From contig JAMLGU010000007.1 of the NCBI GenBank assembly GCA_023957575.1, positions 62,001 to 126,000 on the forward strand: 64,000 bases of DNA, in the 5' to 3' direction. The translations under genes were made by a program, and so were the position numbers. The notes beneath the pieces were generated by a model. That model worked only from the letters and a program-made list of their open reading frames with translations, did not search any database and was not told the origin of the DNA. Below are positions 36,845-47,496 of this stretch, one piece after another (the first letter of the stretch is position 1; the number at the start of each line of letters is the position of its first letter). Source of the stretch: Chitinophagaceae bacterium. Lineage in GTDB: Bacteria; Bacteroidota; Bacteroidia; Chitinophagales; Chitinophagaceae.

Positions 36845-39034
36845 ATGTCATTAAGATTTAAAGCGCTTTCCAATCTTCAAACATCTCTGGAAGATCTCGG
36901 AAAAATAACACCGCAAACCACCACTTATTTTGGTTCTCATGTATTCAACCTGAAAACCGCACGGCAGTTTTTGAATGATGAGGCTTATAAAAGTCTGATC
37001 GCTTCCGGCAAAACAGGCCACAAAATTGAACGAAGCATGGCTAACCAAATAGCGAATGGCATGCGTGCCTGGGCCGAGCAGAAAGGAGCTACCCACTTCT
37101 CACACTGGTTTCAACCACTTAGCGGAGCCACAGCCGAAAAGCATGACTCGTTTTTTACGCTCAAAGGCGACGGAACAGCCATCGAGCAATTTGATGGTGA
37201 AGCGCTGATGCAACAGGAGCCGGATGCTTCCTCTTTTCCCAACGGGGGATTAAGGGCTACTTTTGAAGCCCGAGGCTACACTGCCTGGGATCCATCTTCG
37301 CCTCCATTTATTATCGAAATGAATAGGGGGCGCACGCTCTGTATCCCTACAATTTTTATTGCTTACACCGGGGAGTCGCTCGACTATAAGGCGCCTTTAC
37401 TCAAGTCAATTGAAGCACTGGACAGGGCAGCAGTGGACGTTTGTTATTATTTTGACAGAAATATAGAGAAAGTAACCCCTACATTAGGCTGGGAGCAGGA
37501 ATATTTTGTGGTGGATGAAGGCTTGTATTTGGCACGCCCCGACCTTCTGATGTGTGGCAGAACACTTTTTGGACACAACTCTGCCAAAAACCAGCAATTA
37601 GACGACCACTATTTTGCCGCTATTCCCGAGCGTGTGTATGCATTTATGCGCGATTTTGAAAATGAATGTTATAAATTAGGTATTCCACTTCGCACCCGTC
37701 ACAATGAAGTAGCGCCGGGACAGTTTGAGTGTGCCCCCATTTATGAGGAAGCCAATATTGCAGTTGATCATAACACATTGCTGATGGACACTATGACGCG
37801 AACTGCATTAAAGCATAACCTGAGGGTTTTGCTGCACGAAAAACCTTTTGCAGGCGTAAACGGAAGCGGAAAACACAACAACTGGAGTCTTGCTACCAAT
37901 ACAGGCATCAATTTGCTGGCACCGGGAAGAACGCCTAAAACCAATCTGATGTTTCTTGCATTTTTTGTAAACACCATCAAAGCGGTACATGATTATGCCG
38001 ATATTTTAAGGGCTTCCATAGCTTCTGCACAAAATGACCACCGCCTTGGCGCCAATGAAGCGCCACCTGCTATCATGTCGGTATTTATTGGCGAGTATCT
38101 CTTTAAGGTATTGAACGATGTTAAGGAACGGGTTAATGAGGGTATGGATGAGCAAGATGAAAGTATGCTGAAATTAGACATACATAAGCGAATACCGGAA
38201 GTGCTTTTAGACAATACAGACCGAAACAGAACCTCACCCTTTGCGTTTACAGGCAACAAATTTGAGTTCAGGGCAGTGGGTTCTTCGGCCAATTGTGCCA
38301 ACCCAATGACGGTACTCAATACAATAATGGCAGAAACACTAATCAACTTTAAAAAGGAGGTGGATGACCTTATAGAAAAAGGTGAAAAGAAAGAGATTGC
38401 CATCATGCACGTAATCAGAGAATATATAGTTGCCAGCGAAAAAGTACTGTTTGAAGGAGATGGCTACAGTAAAGCCTGGGAAGAAGAAGCCGAAAAAAGA
38501 GGACTACCCAACCAGAAAACGACACCTCGGGCATTAGATGCCATGCTTGCAGATAAAAATATTGACTTGTTTGTAAACAATAATATTTATACAAAAGCAG
38601 AAATTGAGGCAAGGCACGATATTGAGTTAGAGAAGTATATTAAAAAAGTGCAAATTGAGAGCCGCCTGATGGCAGAAATTGCTACCAGTATGATTTTGCC
38701 ACCTGCCATTCGTTATCAAAACCTTTTGGCTAAAAATATAGCCGGTTTGAAAGGTGCAGGATTGAGCGAAAGCGCCTATGCCAATCAAAAGCAGATTCTG
38801 GACAAAATATCCGAGCACATCAACAATGCCAGCGACTTGGTAGAACAGATGATAGAAGCCAGAAAATCGGCAAACAAAATAGAAGGCAACAGAGAAAAAG
38901 CCATCGCTTATGAAGAAACAATTAAAGAAGCATTTTTCGAAAAAATTCGCCGCCATGCAGATAAGCTGGAACTGTTGGTGGATGATAGAGAATGGTACCT
39001 CCCCAAGTATCGCGAACTATTGTTTTTGAGATAA
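36845..39034 (+). CDS. glnN: Glutamine synthetase, type III
   Basis: ATP-dependent synthesis of glutamine from glutamate and ammonia. 729 residues, the normal size of GSIII, which is much longer than GSI. The GSIII segments THFSHWFQPLSG, LGWEQEYFVVDE, CGRTLFG, RHNEVAPGQFECAPIYEEAN and GVNGSGKHNNWSLAT are all present. Main nitrogen-assimilation enzyme in Bacteroidetes. It is monocistronic, with the dodecin gene following after 127 bases. Confidence 0.96.
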   Translation: MSLRFKALSNLQTSLEDLGKITPQTTTYFGSHVFNLKTARQFLNDEAYKSLIASGKTGHKIERSMANQIANGMRAWAEQKGATHFSHWFQPLSGATAEKHDSFFTLKGDGTAIEQFDGEALMQQEPDASSFPNGGLRATFEARGYTAWDPSSPPFIIEMNRGRTLCIPTIFIAYTGESLDYKAPLLKSIEALDRAAVDVCYYFDRNIEKVTPTLGWEQEYFVVDEGLYLARPDLLMCGRTLFGHNSAKNQQLDDHYFAAIPERVYAFMRDFENECYKLGIPLRTRHNEVAPGQFECAPIYEEANIAVDHNTLLMDTMTRTALKHNLRVLLHEKPFAGVNGSGKHNNWSLATNTGINLLAPGRTPKTNLMFLAFFVNTIKAVHDYADILRASIASAQNDHRLGANEAPPAIMSVFIGEYLFKVLNDVKERVNEGMDEQDESMLKLDIHKRIPEVLLDNTDRNRTSPFAFTGNKFEFRAVGSSANCANPMTVLNTIMAETLINFKKEVDDLIEKGEKKEIAIMHVIREYIVASEKVLFEGDGYSKAWEEEAEKRGLPNQKTTPRALDAMLADKNIDLFVNNNIYTKAEIEARHDIELEKYIKKVQIESRLMAEIATSMILPPAIRYQNLLAKNIAGLKGAGLSESAYANQKQILDKISEHINNASDLVEQMIEARKSANKIEGNREKAIAYEETIKEAFFEKIRRHADKLELLVDDREWYLPKYRELLFLR

Positions 39035-39161
39035 TTTTTTTTTAAGGGAAAAAATTTGTAATTTTAAAGTTTGTATTTTATTATGCTGTAATAAAATTTT
39101 ATTCAAAAATAATCACAGCGTGAAAGGTTTGAGAAGCCTAAAAAAACTCACAAAAATCAAT

Positions 39162-39368
39162 ATGGCAATTGTAAAAGTTATTGAAGTAATCGCTTCATCT
39201 GAAAAAAGCATTGAAGATGCTATTGAATCTGCTGTAGCTGAAGTATCAAAAACCGTTCGTAATATTGACTCTGTGTATGTAAAAGACATAAAGGCTCATG
39301 TTAAAGATGGCAAAGTGTCCACCTACGGATGTATCTGCAAGATTTCATTCAGAGTAGATGCAGTTTAA
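39162..39368 (+). CDS. Dodecin family flavin-binding protein
   Basis: 68-residue protein of the dodecin fold, which forms dodecamers that store flavin or CoA. The pattern IVKVIEVIASSEKSIEDAIE, AVAEVSKTVRNIDSVYVKDI, CKISFRVD is typical. I start at the ATG at 39162, since the upstream in-frame GTG at 39120 would add 14 residues not seen in the family. The usual flavin-stacking Trp is absent here (position held by Tyr in DSVYVKDI), so ligand binding may differ. Confidence 0.88.
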   Translation: MAIVKVIEVIASSEKSIEDAIESAVAEVSKTVRNIDSVYVKDIKAHVKDGKVSTYGCICKISFRVDAV

Positions 39369-39461
39369 AACAATACTTCATCACCATTAAAAGAGCATTT
39401 TCTAATTAGCGTTTCTTTTTGTAAGAAGAAAAATTATCAGAAAATTTATTTTTGATTTAAT

Positions 39462-39512
39462 CTCAATTCAAAAAAGGCAGCTTCGTGAAGAAACTGCCTT
39501 TTTTAAATTGAG
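39462..39512 (+). terminator. Terminator after dodecin gene
   Basis: AAAAAAGGCAG pairs with CTGCCTTTTTT around a loop of about 13 bases; an outer CTCAATT/AATTGAG pair extends the stem. Runs of A and T on both sides allow use in both directions. Confidence 0.9.
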
Positions 39513-39953
39513 CAATATATACTCGATAGCATATAATCCTTGTAAAGTAGGTAGCGTATCTCATTTAGCAGTTTTCATTATTTCTAATTGACTAATAAGT
39601 CCTGCTGCTTATTGAGAACATTTTTGAGAACCAACCTTATAACGATTTTCGTGGTATCGGGAGCCGCACAGTGGTATGCACGTGTCAATTGTTTTCGACA
39701 CAAACCCTTAATCTTTGGGTTTTAGCGGATTGCAGAGATACTATGAGCAGACAAATCTTAAAACATATTTTCATTTCTCAAACTGATCGAATATATGAAA
39801 AGAACAAAAAAGTGTTGCCATACGATCTAATAGGTAATTTTATTCCTTATAATATTAGCGATAAAGACAATTTCATTTTTTTACCGGAGAATTTTATCAA
39901 TTTTATATTTTTACACAAATACATATTAATTTTTATTGAAAAAAGTATTTCGG
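39513..39953. other. Gene-free region before the sigma factor gene
   Basis: I recognise nothing in these 441 bases apart from short chance dyads such as AAACCC...GGGTTT near 39704-39722. An open frame at 39671-39994 has no recognisable domain and runs into the sigma factor gene. The promoter of the sigma gene must lie here. Confidence 0.5.
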
Positions 39954-40550
39954 ATGAACAACCTGGATTTAGACATTTCACAACAACTGATTGAGAAAGT
40001 TGCTAATGGCGACCGGAATGCCTTTTCCTCATTATATACAAATATGTACCCCAAACTGTACAGATACATTATGACTGTTACCAAATCAGAGGTTTTAACA
40101 GAAGATATTTTACAGGATATTTTTACAAAACTATGGATTAAAAGACTGTCGCTGGTTGGAGTCAAATCAATTCCTGACTATATATTTCGTATGGCTAAAA
40201 ATCATTGGTTTGATATTCAGAAATTAAACAAGCATACTGAATCTGCATCTGATGTGAATACTCAAAATTTTTCATCTGATACCGATATTGCCAAAGAGCT
40301 CATTTATAAAGAATATTACTCTATTGCTCAAAAAGCAATTGCCTCAATGCCTGACAGACGAAGAGAGATTTTTTTATTAAACGCCCAAGAAGAGCTAACT
40401 GCTCGCGAAATAGCAGAAAAATTAGGCTTAAGCCTTCCGGTTGTAAAAAAACAATTGTACAAAGCAAATCACTATATCAAATCATTCATTAACCAAAATG
40501 GAGGTGAACAAATTATAATAGCCGTTTTTTTATTTAGTATAATAAACTAA
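39954..40550 (+). CDS. FecI-like ECF sigma factor
   Basis: RNA polymerase sigma-70 factor of 198 residues from the ATG at 39954; an in-frame TTG 18 bases upstream is less likely. Region 2 shows NRNAFSSLYTNMYPKLYRYI-like sequence (DRNAFSSLYTNMYPKLYRY) and EDILQDIFTKLWIK. Region 4 shows MPDRRREIFLLNAQEELTAR with the helix-turn-helix EIAEKLGLSLPVVKKQL. The hydrophobic C-terminus (IIIAVFLFSIIN) is common in sigma factors of SusCD loci. It heads the FecR/SusC/SusD locus and likely activates it. Confidence 0.92.
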   Translation: MNNLDLDISQQLIEKVANGDRNAFSSLYTNMYPKLYRYIMTVTKSEVLTEDILQDIFTKLWIKRLSLVGVKSIPDYIFRMAKNHWFDIQKLNKHTESASDVNTQNFSSDTDIAKELIYKEYYSIAQKAIASMPDRRREIFLLNAQEELTAREIAEKLGLSLPVVKKQLYKANHYIKSFINQNGGEQIIIAVFLFSIIN

Positions 40551-40655
40551 ATTGAGGCAATAAGTTCACTCAATTTTTATATTTAATCTTACCCAAAATA
40601 TTTTTGTCTGAGGGGGTATCTTTTTTTTCATTTTACAGTCTTTACTTTATAGAAA

Positions 40656-41843
40656 ATGGATAAATCCAAAATCATAGCATTGCTGGAGCTGCATCTGAAT
40701 AACAATATTAGTCAACAAGATGCTGATGCTCTATTTTCATGGCTACAGGAAACCAGCCTGGCCGAGTTTGAAAGAATTTTAGCCCAATGTGATAATATTC
40801 CTGACCATTAAAAGAAACCGGGTGTTATCAGCAATAAATTTATCGAAAAACTCGAAAAACATATTGATATTATAGAGTCAGAAAATAATAACAATTTAGG
40901 GAACAAAGCCAGAGTTATTTCCTTTTTACAAAATAGTGTAAAGTATGCAGCGGCTGTGGCTGTAATTGTAGTGGGTGTTTGGGCATGGCTGCATTTTAAT
41001 TACAAACATAAAGAAACCGAAAAAGCAGTGGCATTATCACCGGCGAATATCCAGCCCGGAAAAGATGGCGCCATTCTCACATTAGAAAATGGCAGCCAGG
41101 TACTTTTGGATACAGTTCAAAACGGGGTAGTAGCTTTACAAGGGGGCGCCACTGCCATCGTAAAAAACGGCACATTGGTGTATGAAAAAAATAATGAAAC
41201 CGAAGCTGTTTATAACACCATGAGTACGCCCAAAGGCAGACAGTATAAAATGCAGTTAGCAGATGGAACAATGGTTTGGCTTAACAGTGCCAGCTCTATC
41301 AAGTATCCGGTAATATTTAATAAGGAAGAGCGATATGTAGAAGTGAGCGGAGAAGTGTATTTTGAAGTGGCAAAAAACAAAAAACAGCCATTCAAGGTAA
41401 ACGTAAGCAACCGTATGAATGTAGAAGTTTTAGGCACACATTTTAATATTAACGCTTATGATAATGAGCCAGACATTAATGCTACTCTTTTGGAAGGAAG
41501 TGTGAAAGTTGCCGATAAAAATAATAACGTAATATTAAAGCCCGGGCAGCAAGCCCTGCTAAACAACCGGCCAGAAATAATAGTGCGCAAGGCAGTAGAT
41601 TTGGATCAAATTATGGCATGGAAAAACGGATTGTTCAATTTTGAAGGATTGTCATTCGAGGAAGCAATGAATCAATTGGAACGATGGTACAATATTCAGG
41701 TAGTGTATGAAAAAAATGTGCCGGATATAAGATTTGGCGGAAAACTGCAGCGTAGTTTAAGCCTGAATGATTTGCTCGATATTTTAGAAAAAACCTGCGT
41801 GAAGTTTAAATTAGAAGAAGGAAGAAAATTACTGGTAAAATAA
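40656..41843 (+). pseudogene. FecR-like anti-sigma factor with in-frame stop
   Basis: Membrane anti-sigma factor that would couple the outer-membrane receptor to the sigma factor. The reading frame from ATG 40656 (MDKSKIIALLELHLNNN) runs 51 codons to a TAA at 40809-40811, then continues in the same frame with no other stop to 41843: 396 codons in all. The transmembrane helix is at about residues 97-116 (AAAVAVIVVGVWAWLHF). The FecR domain (about 180-275) has MSTPKGRQYKMQLADGTMVW and VEVSGEVYFEVAKN; the C-terminal DUF4974 domain starts near 315. Without read-through the sigma-binding N-terminus is cut off. The mutation is either real or a single base error. Confidence 0.88.
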
Positions 41844-41926
41844 TTATTATTTACACTGTTCATTTTAAAAAAATAAGCCGAATAAAGGTTTAAAAAAATA
41901 CTGAAAATTTAAAAATTGTTTGTCTT

Positions 41927-44900
41927 ATGATAAAACTGACTTTTATTTTACTGTTTACCGCTTTGCTACCTACTCAAAGCCCTGCAGCACAAAGCATAAC
42001 ACTTTCTGGCAATAATCTTACCTATAAGGAGATTTTTAGCGCAATAGAACAACAAACCGGTTATGTAGCCTTTTACAACAAGAATGTACTTCAGGAAACA
42101 AGAAGGATTTTTATAAATGCTAAAAACCAGCCATTAGGCGCTTTTTTAAATAACTTATTTAAAAACCAGGGGTTGGAGTATATCATTAAAGAAAAAACAA
42201 TCATTATAACGCGCAAAGCCTCTCCCCCACCTACTCCCAAATCAGTAACAAATTATAATGTTACCGATACAGTGCCCTATCTTAAAGGCTCGGTATCAGG
42301 AGAAGGAGGCACCAGGCTGGAGGGCGCTGTAGTGGCATACCAAAATACCCAGGTGTTGACCAATGCAAACGGAGAGTTTCTAATTAAAGGTATTGCAGAC
42401 AATACAACCTTGGTCATTTCCTTCGTAGGGTACAACACACAATTGGTTACTGTAAGAAAAAACCAACAAACAGTAAATATTGTAATGGAAGTGGCAGAAA
42501 ATGTATTAGATAAAGTAACTATTGGTACCGGCATATTCAATAAATCGGTAAAAGCTATACCGGAGCAGCAGTAACGGTTACGGCAAAAGAATTGGAACAG
42601 TTTGGCAACAGAAACCTGATTGTTTCTTTAAGAAATATTGACCCCTCCTTTAATATCATCGAAAACAATGCTACCGGTTCAGACCCTAACCGCCTCCCCG
42701 ATATACAAATAAGAGGCAACTCCAGCCTTCCCAATATTAACAATCTGGATGAAATTGTGGGATTGAATACGCCACTTATCATTTTGGATGGATTTCAGTC
42801 CACACTACGAAAAATGCTGGATATCAATATCAACGATGTGGAATCGGTAACCATTTTGAAAGATGCGGCAGCAACGGCTATTTACGGTTCACGCGGTGCA
42901 AATGGCGTAGTGGTAATCAATACAAAATTACCCAAACAAGGCGCATTAAAAGTAAGCTACAGAGGCGATTTGAGTGTGGAAGTTGCCGATCTTAGCGACT
43001 ATAACCTATTGGGCGCCCGAGAAAAATTAGAGCTGGAAAATAAAGTAGGTCTATATAATAATCCTTTAGTGGAAAGAGATGTGCAACTCAAAAAATATTA
43101 TAATTTTTTACTCAATGATGTCAATAGTGGCGTAAACACCAACTGGCTGGAAATTCCACTGCGTACAGGTGTAGGGCATCGCCACAATATCAACCTTTCC
43201 GGTGGCGCTCAGGCTTTCAGGTATAGCGTATCGGCACAACTTAATAATACACAGGGTGTAATGAAAGGGTCGGGCAGAAATGTTTTCAACGGCGCTGTAA
43301 ACCTTTCTTATATCCTCAAAAACGTACGGTTTAACAACCAGTTGATGATTTCCGAGGGCAAGTCAACTGAATCTCCTTATGGCAGTTTTAGTGATTATGC
43401 AAAAATGAATCCCTACTGGAAAGCCTATGATGATAAAGGCAATGCCCTTAAATTTGTGGGCGACCCGAGTAATAATCTCTTTCAATCCCGATGGCAATCA
43501 TTACCTACCAGCCCTTTGTACAATGCTTCCCTGAATGGATTCGACAAAACCCGGGTTTCCGAAATTATCAATAATACGTCTTTACAATGGTCTATTTTAA
43601 AAGGATTACAGTTTAGGGCGCAGTTTGGCATCAATAAGCTTACCCAGCAAAGCGACAGGTTCAGGCCGGCTAACCACACTGCATTTGCCAACTATGCCAC
43701 TGCCGATTTATTTAGAAAAGGAGATTATGCTTACGGAATTTCAAACGGGTTAGGTTATGACGGCAGCCTGAATCTTCAATATACCCAAACTTTTCATTTA
43801 AAGCACACCCTATTTGCCGGAGTTGATTACAATATCCGCCAGTCGCAAAGTTCTTTAAACAGTTTTTTGGCCGAAGGATTTACCAATCCCAATGCAGATT
43901 TTATGTCTATGGCGCTGCAATATGCCAAAGACCAGAAGCCGGGCGGGTCTGAAAGTTTAATACGGTCAGTAGGTCTTACCGGAAATATCAACTATATTTT
44001 CGATAACCGCTTTTTTGCAGATGCCTCAATCAGAATGGATGGTTCTTCTCAGTTTGGAAAAAATAACAGAATAGCGCCTTTTGGTTCTTTGGGTTTAGGA
44101 TGGAACCTGCACAACGAATCATTCCTTAAACATATCAAACAAATTGACCGGTTAAAACTTCGCGGTTCCTTAGGTACTACCGGTTCTCAAAACTTTAGCG
44201 CCTATCAGGCCCTTTCTACTTTTCAATATTATACCAACGACCGCTATTTTAATTTGAATGGCGTGTATCTGATGGGTATTGGAAATGATGATTTGAAATG
44301 GCAGCAAACCCTGAAATCAAATGTTGGCATTGATGCCGAGTTCTTCAATTCAAGATTGCGACTCACGGCTGATTATTACAAGTCAGTAACAAACAACCTG
44401 CTATCGTCTATTTCACTGCCGGCTTCCAATGGTTTTTCGAGCTATGTGGAAAATGTAGGCAAAATGAGCAATCAGGGTTTTGAATTAAAGACAACGGGCT
44501 TCATCATCAGCAAACCCGCCGATCGTTTATTCTGGAGTATGAGTTTGGGGTTGATACATAACGTAAACAAAATCATTGAAACTTCTCAGGCACTTAAAGA
44601 CGTTCAAAAAAACAGGCAAATGCAAACCGGCGATGTTTTTTACCCACTGTTTTTTGAAGGCTACTCCACCACCGCTATTTGGGCTGTTCCATCATTGGGC
44701 ATTGACCCAAGTAATGGCAAGGAGGTGTACCTTGACCTAAATGGCAATCCCACCTATATTTGGAGTGGAACCAATTTGCGCGCCGTAGGCGATGCCAATC
44801 CCAATGTATTGGGCAATGTAAGTACTATGGTACGATACAAATCATTTACTTTTAATGCAGTATTCGGATATCGTTTTGGCGGGCAGTTATACAATCAGAC

Positions 44901-45252
44901 CCTGATAAGTAAGGTAGAAAATGCTGATTACAAATACAATGTGGATGCCAGAGTGTACGACCAACGATGGCAGAAACCTGGAGATAAAGTATTTTTCAAA
45001 GGGCTGATGGTTACCGGAGCCACCTCCAGAACATCGCGCTTTGTACAGGACGAAAATACACTGACCTGTCAAAACATCAGCCTACAGTACGAACCCCGAG
45101 CAGAAAATATTCGTAAACTGTTAGGTGTTCAAAATTTATTGGTAATGGTTAGCGCATCAGACCCGTTCCGGTTTTCCAGCATCAGGCAGGAACGAGGTAT
45201 TTTATACCCATTTTCAAAACAATTTTTCTTAAGTCTTAATGTTACCTTTTAA
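41927..45252 (+). pseudogene. SusC/RagA-type TonB-dependent transporter, frameshifted
   Basis: Outer-membrane TonB-dependent receptor of about 1109 residues if intact. Order: signal peptide (to about residue 20), STN domain (about 23-90), carboxypeptidase-D-like domain (KGSVSGEGGTRLEGAVVAYQ), plug domain (PLIILDGFQS, then VESVTILKDAAATAIYGSRG, ANGVVVINTK), and beta-barrel to the C-terminal FFLSLNVTF. The first frame stops at 42574; the second continues as YTGAAVTVTAKELEQFGNR. The break is at GTAAAAGCT near 42550, where one more A would restore a single frame. The STN domain fits control by the FecI/FecR pair. Substrate not predictable. Confidence 0.88.
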
Positions 45253-45264
45253 AAACAGTAAAAA

Positions 45265-46704
45265 ATGAAGAAGATAAAATTAATAATAGGGGTGCTGGTA
45301 ATGGTTGTTTTTACGGTTTCATGCCAAAAGTTTTTAACCGTAAACCCCAAAACAGAAATGACCGGAGATGCCCTCTTCTCAAGTGAGCAGGGTTTTGTGA
45401 GTGCGCTTGCAGGTGTGTATATTCAAATGAAAGAAGATGCTGCTTATGGAAAGGCATTGACCATGACCACTATGGAACATCTAATATCCAGTTGGGATGT
45501 TACTGCAAGTACCACTGACCAAAAGTTAGGATTGTTTCAGTATGATGATGCCGGAGTGGAAACATCACTTGCCAACATTTTTCTGCAACAATATAAAATC
45601 ATAGCGGGAATCAATATTATTCTGGCTAATGTGGATAGCAAAAAGGCGGTTTTTAGCCCGGGCAATTATGAGTTGATAAAAGGAGAATGTTTGGCATTAC
45701 GCGCTTATGTACACTTTGATTTATTGCGCCTGTTTGGTCCTGTACCGGCAAATGCTACTAATGCCAACCTGCTGGCTTATGTAAAAACGGTGTCAAAAAT
45801 TGCCAACCCTCACATTAGCGTAGATGCTTATAAAACTGAATTGCTGAATGACTTATCAGCAGCAGAAGCATTGCTGAAAGATACAGATCCGTTTATTAAA
45901 TACAGTGTTGCTGACTTTAAGTCCGGAACCTACAAATCGGAAAGCGAGATTGCCAATTACCGCTATCTGCACATGAATTATTATGCCGTAAAAGCATTGC
46001 AGGCAAGAGCTTATTTGTGGTTTGGCGATAATTCAAAGGCTTATGATGCTGCCAAAACAGTTATTGATGCACAAAACACATCAGCCGGCGCCAAATTCAA
46101 ATTGGGTACTGCCGCCGATTTTGCAGCCAAGGATTATGTACTTACCAATGAACACATTTTTGCGCTGTACGATTTTGCGCTTTCCACTAAATATACCAGA
46201 AATTTTGCGAGTGGAAATATAAGAAAAGGGACTAATGCCACTACCATCAATACACAACTATACGAAAATACCGGTACCGATATTCGGGAAGCCAATTTGT
46301 GGGAAGCTATCTCGCAGGGATCTGTAAATAGCTATATTCTTAAAAAATACCAATCGCCAGATATAGTAACCAGTTTATTGGAAGATTATAAACAAATACC
46401 GCTGCTGCGAATTAGTGAAATGTATTTTATCGCTATAGAAACAGCCCCTGATGCAGAAGCCCAAACGTTATGGAATACGTTTCGTGCTTCCCGAAATCTT
46501 GTGGCAGCCAGCCTTTCTACCGATCCGGTACAGAAAAAATTAGAAATAATAAAAGAGTACCGTAAAGAATTCTATGGCGAAGGACAGGGGTTTTATGCCT
46601 ATAAACGCATAAATGCACCTAAAGCCAGCATTGTGTTTGTGCCGGCTACCGCCACTGTAGATTATACGCCTCCTATACCTAAAACAGAAACTACAAACAA
46701 TTAA
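45265..46704 (+). CDS. SusD/RagB-type nutrient-binding lipoprotein
   Basis: Outer-membrane surface lipoprotein of 479 residues that caps the SusC transporter and binds its substrate. Lipoprotein signal ends FTVSCQKF (Cys about residue 20), followed by the SusD start LTVNPKTEMTGDALFSSEQG. RAYVHFDLLRLFGPVP and LLRISEMYFIAIETAPD and KEYRKEFYGEGQGFYAYKR are typical TPR-like segments of the family. It follows susC by 12 bases and lies in the same operon. Confidence 0.94.
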   Translation: MKKIKLIIGVLVMVVFTVSCQKFLTVNPKTEMTGDALFSSEQGFVSALAGVYIQMKEDAAYGKALTMTTMEHLISSWDVTASTTDQKLGLFQYDDAGVETSLANIFLQQYKIIAGINIILANVDSKKAVFSPGNYELIKGECLALRAYVHFDLLRLFGPVPANATNANLLAYVKTVSKIANPHISVDAYKTELLNDLSAAEALLKDTDPFIKYSVADFKSGTYKSESEIANYRYLHMNYYAVKALQARAYLWFGDNSKAYDAAKTVIDAQNTSAGAKFKLGTAADFAAKDYVLTNEHIFALYDFALSTKYTRNFASGNIRKGTNATTINTQLYENTGTDIREANLWEAISQGSVNSYILKKYQSPDIVTSLLEDYKQIPLLRISEMYFIAIETAPDAEAQTLWNTFRASRNLVAASLSTDPVQKKLEIIKEYRKEFYGEGQGFYAYKRINAPKASIVFVPATATVDYTPPIPKTETTNN

Positions 46705-46707
46705 TTG

Positions 46708-47484
46708 ATGAAGATGAAAAAAGCATATATCATATTAATAACACTCAGTCTTTTGCAAACAGCTTGCAAAAAGGATAGCGGATTGCTATACAATGATGTG
46801 GCACGTATTCAGTTTGGCCCTGCAATTTCGGTATATTATTCTTCCAGTCAGAATTATGCAGATACGGTAAAAAGCCAAACATTTGTGTACCTGAATAATG
46901 CTGTAAAAATGGATACCGTGTTCTTTGATATTTATACAATGGGCGATATTTCCGACAAAGACAGGTCCTTTGCTTTGCAGCAGGAAAATGTACCCGGCGC
47001 ATTTAATGCAGTTGCCGGAACTCATTACAAGGCATTAAACGATCCGGAGATGCTCAAAAAATACATCATCCCTGCAGGGCAGGCGCATGCGCTTGTGCCA
47101 ATAGTACTGTTAAGAGATGAAAGCTTAAAAACCCAATCTGCAACGTTAAAAATTTTACTTTCTGCCAATGAAAATTTTCAGTTGGGACAAGCCCAGCTTT
47201 TGTGGCGAAAAGTAATTTTTACAGACCAATTAAGCCAGCCCTCGGCGTGGACGGCATCGGCTTCTACCACTTATTTTGGCAAATATAGCGCGGTAAAGCA
47301 CCGGTTTATGATAGATGTTACCCAGCAGAAATGGGATAATGATTTTATCAATGCGCTTATTGCCGACACCCAATTGCAACACTATTGGATGGGCGTGGTA
47401 AAATCGGCACTTGTGAAATACAATAATGAACACCCCGGCAATCCATTAAAAGACGAATTTGGAGACCTGGTTGTAGTACCATAA
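46708..47484 (+). CDS. DUF4843 domain lipoprotein
   Basis: Exported lipoprotein of 258 residues, with the signal ending LLQTACKKDS. It matches the DUF4843 pattern seen in SusCD loci: RIQFGPAISVYYS, then TFVYLNNAVKMDTVFFDIYT, with a later Thr/Pro-rich region. I start at the ATG at 46708, 3 bases after the SusD stop; a TTG one codon earlier is in frame. Probably a surface partner of SusD; function unknown. Confidence 0.82.
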   Translation: MKMKKAYIILITLSLLQTACKKDSGLLYNDVARIQFGPAISVYYSSSQNYADTVKSQTFVYLNNAVKMDTVFFDIYTMGDISDKDRSFALQQENVPGAFNAVAGTHYKALNDPEMLKKYIIPAGQAHALVPIVLLRDESLKTQSATLKILLSANENFQLGQAQLLWRKVIFTDQLSQPSAWTASASTTYFGKYSAVKHRFMIDVTQQKWDNDFINALIADTQLQHYWMGVVKSALVKYNNEHPGNPLKDEFGDLVVVP

Positions 47485-47496
47485 AAAATTATAACA

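Noticed and set aside
39120..39161. GTG start for dodecin
   Set aside because: Adds 14 residues absent from the family; ATG at 39162 preferred.
39671..39994. 107-codon open frame before the sigma factor
   Set aside because: No family likeness, overlaps the sigma factor gene in another frame.
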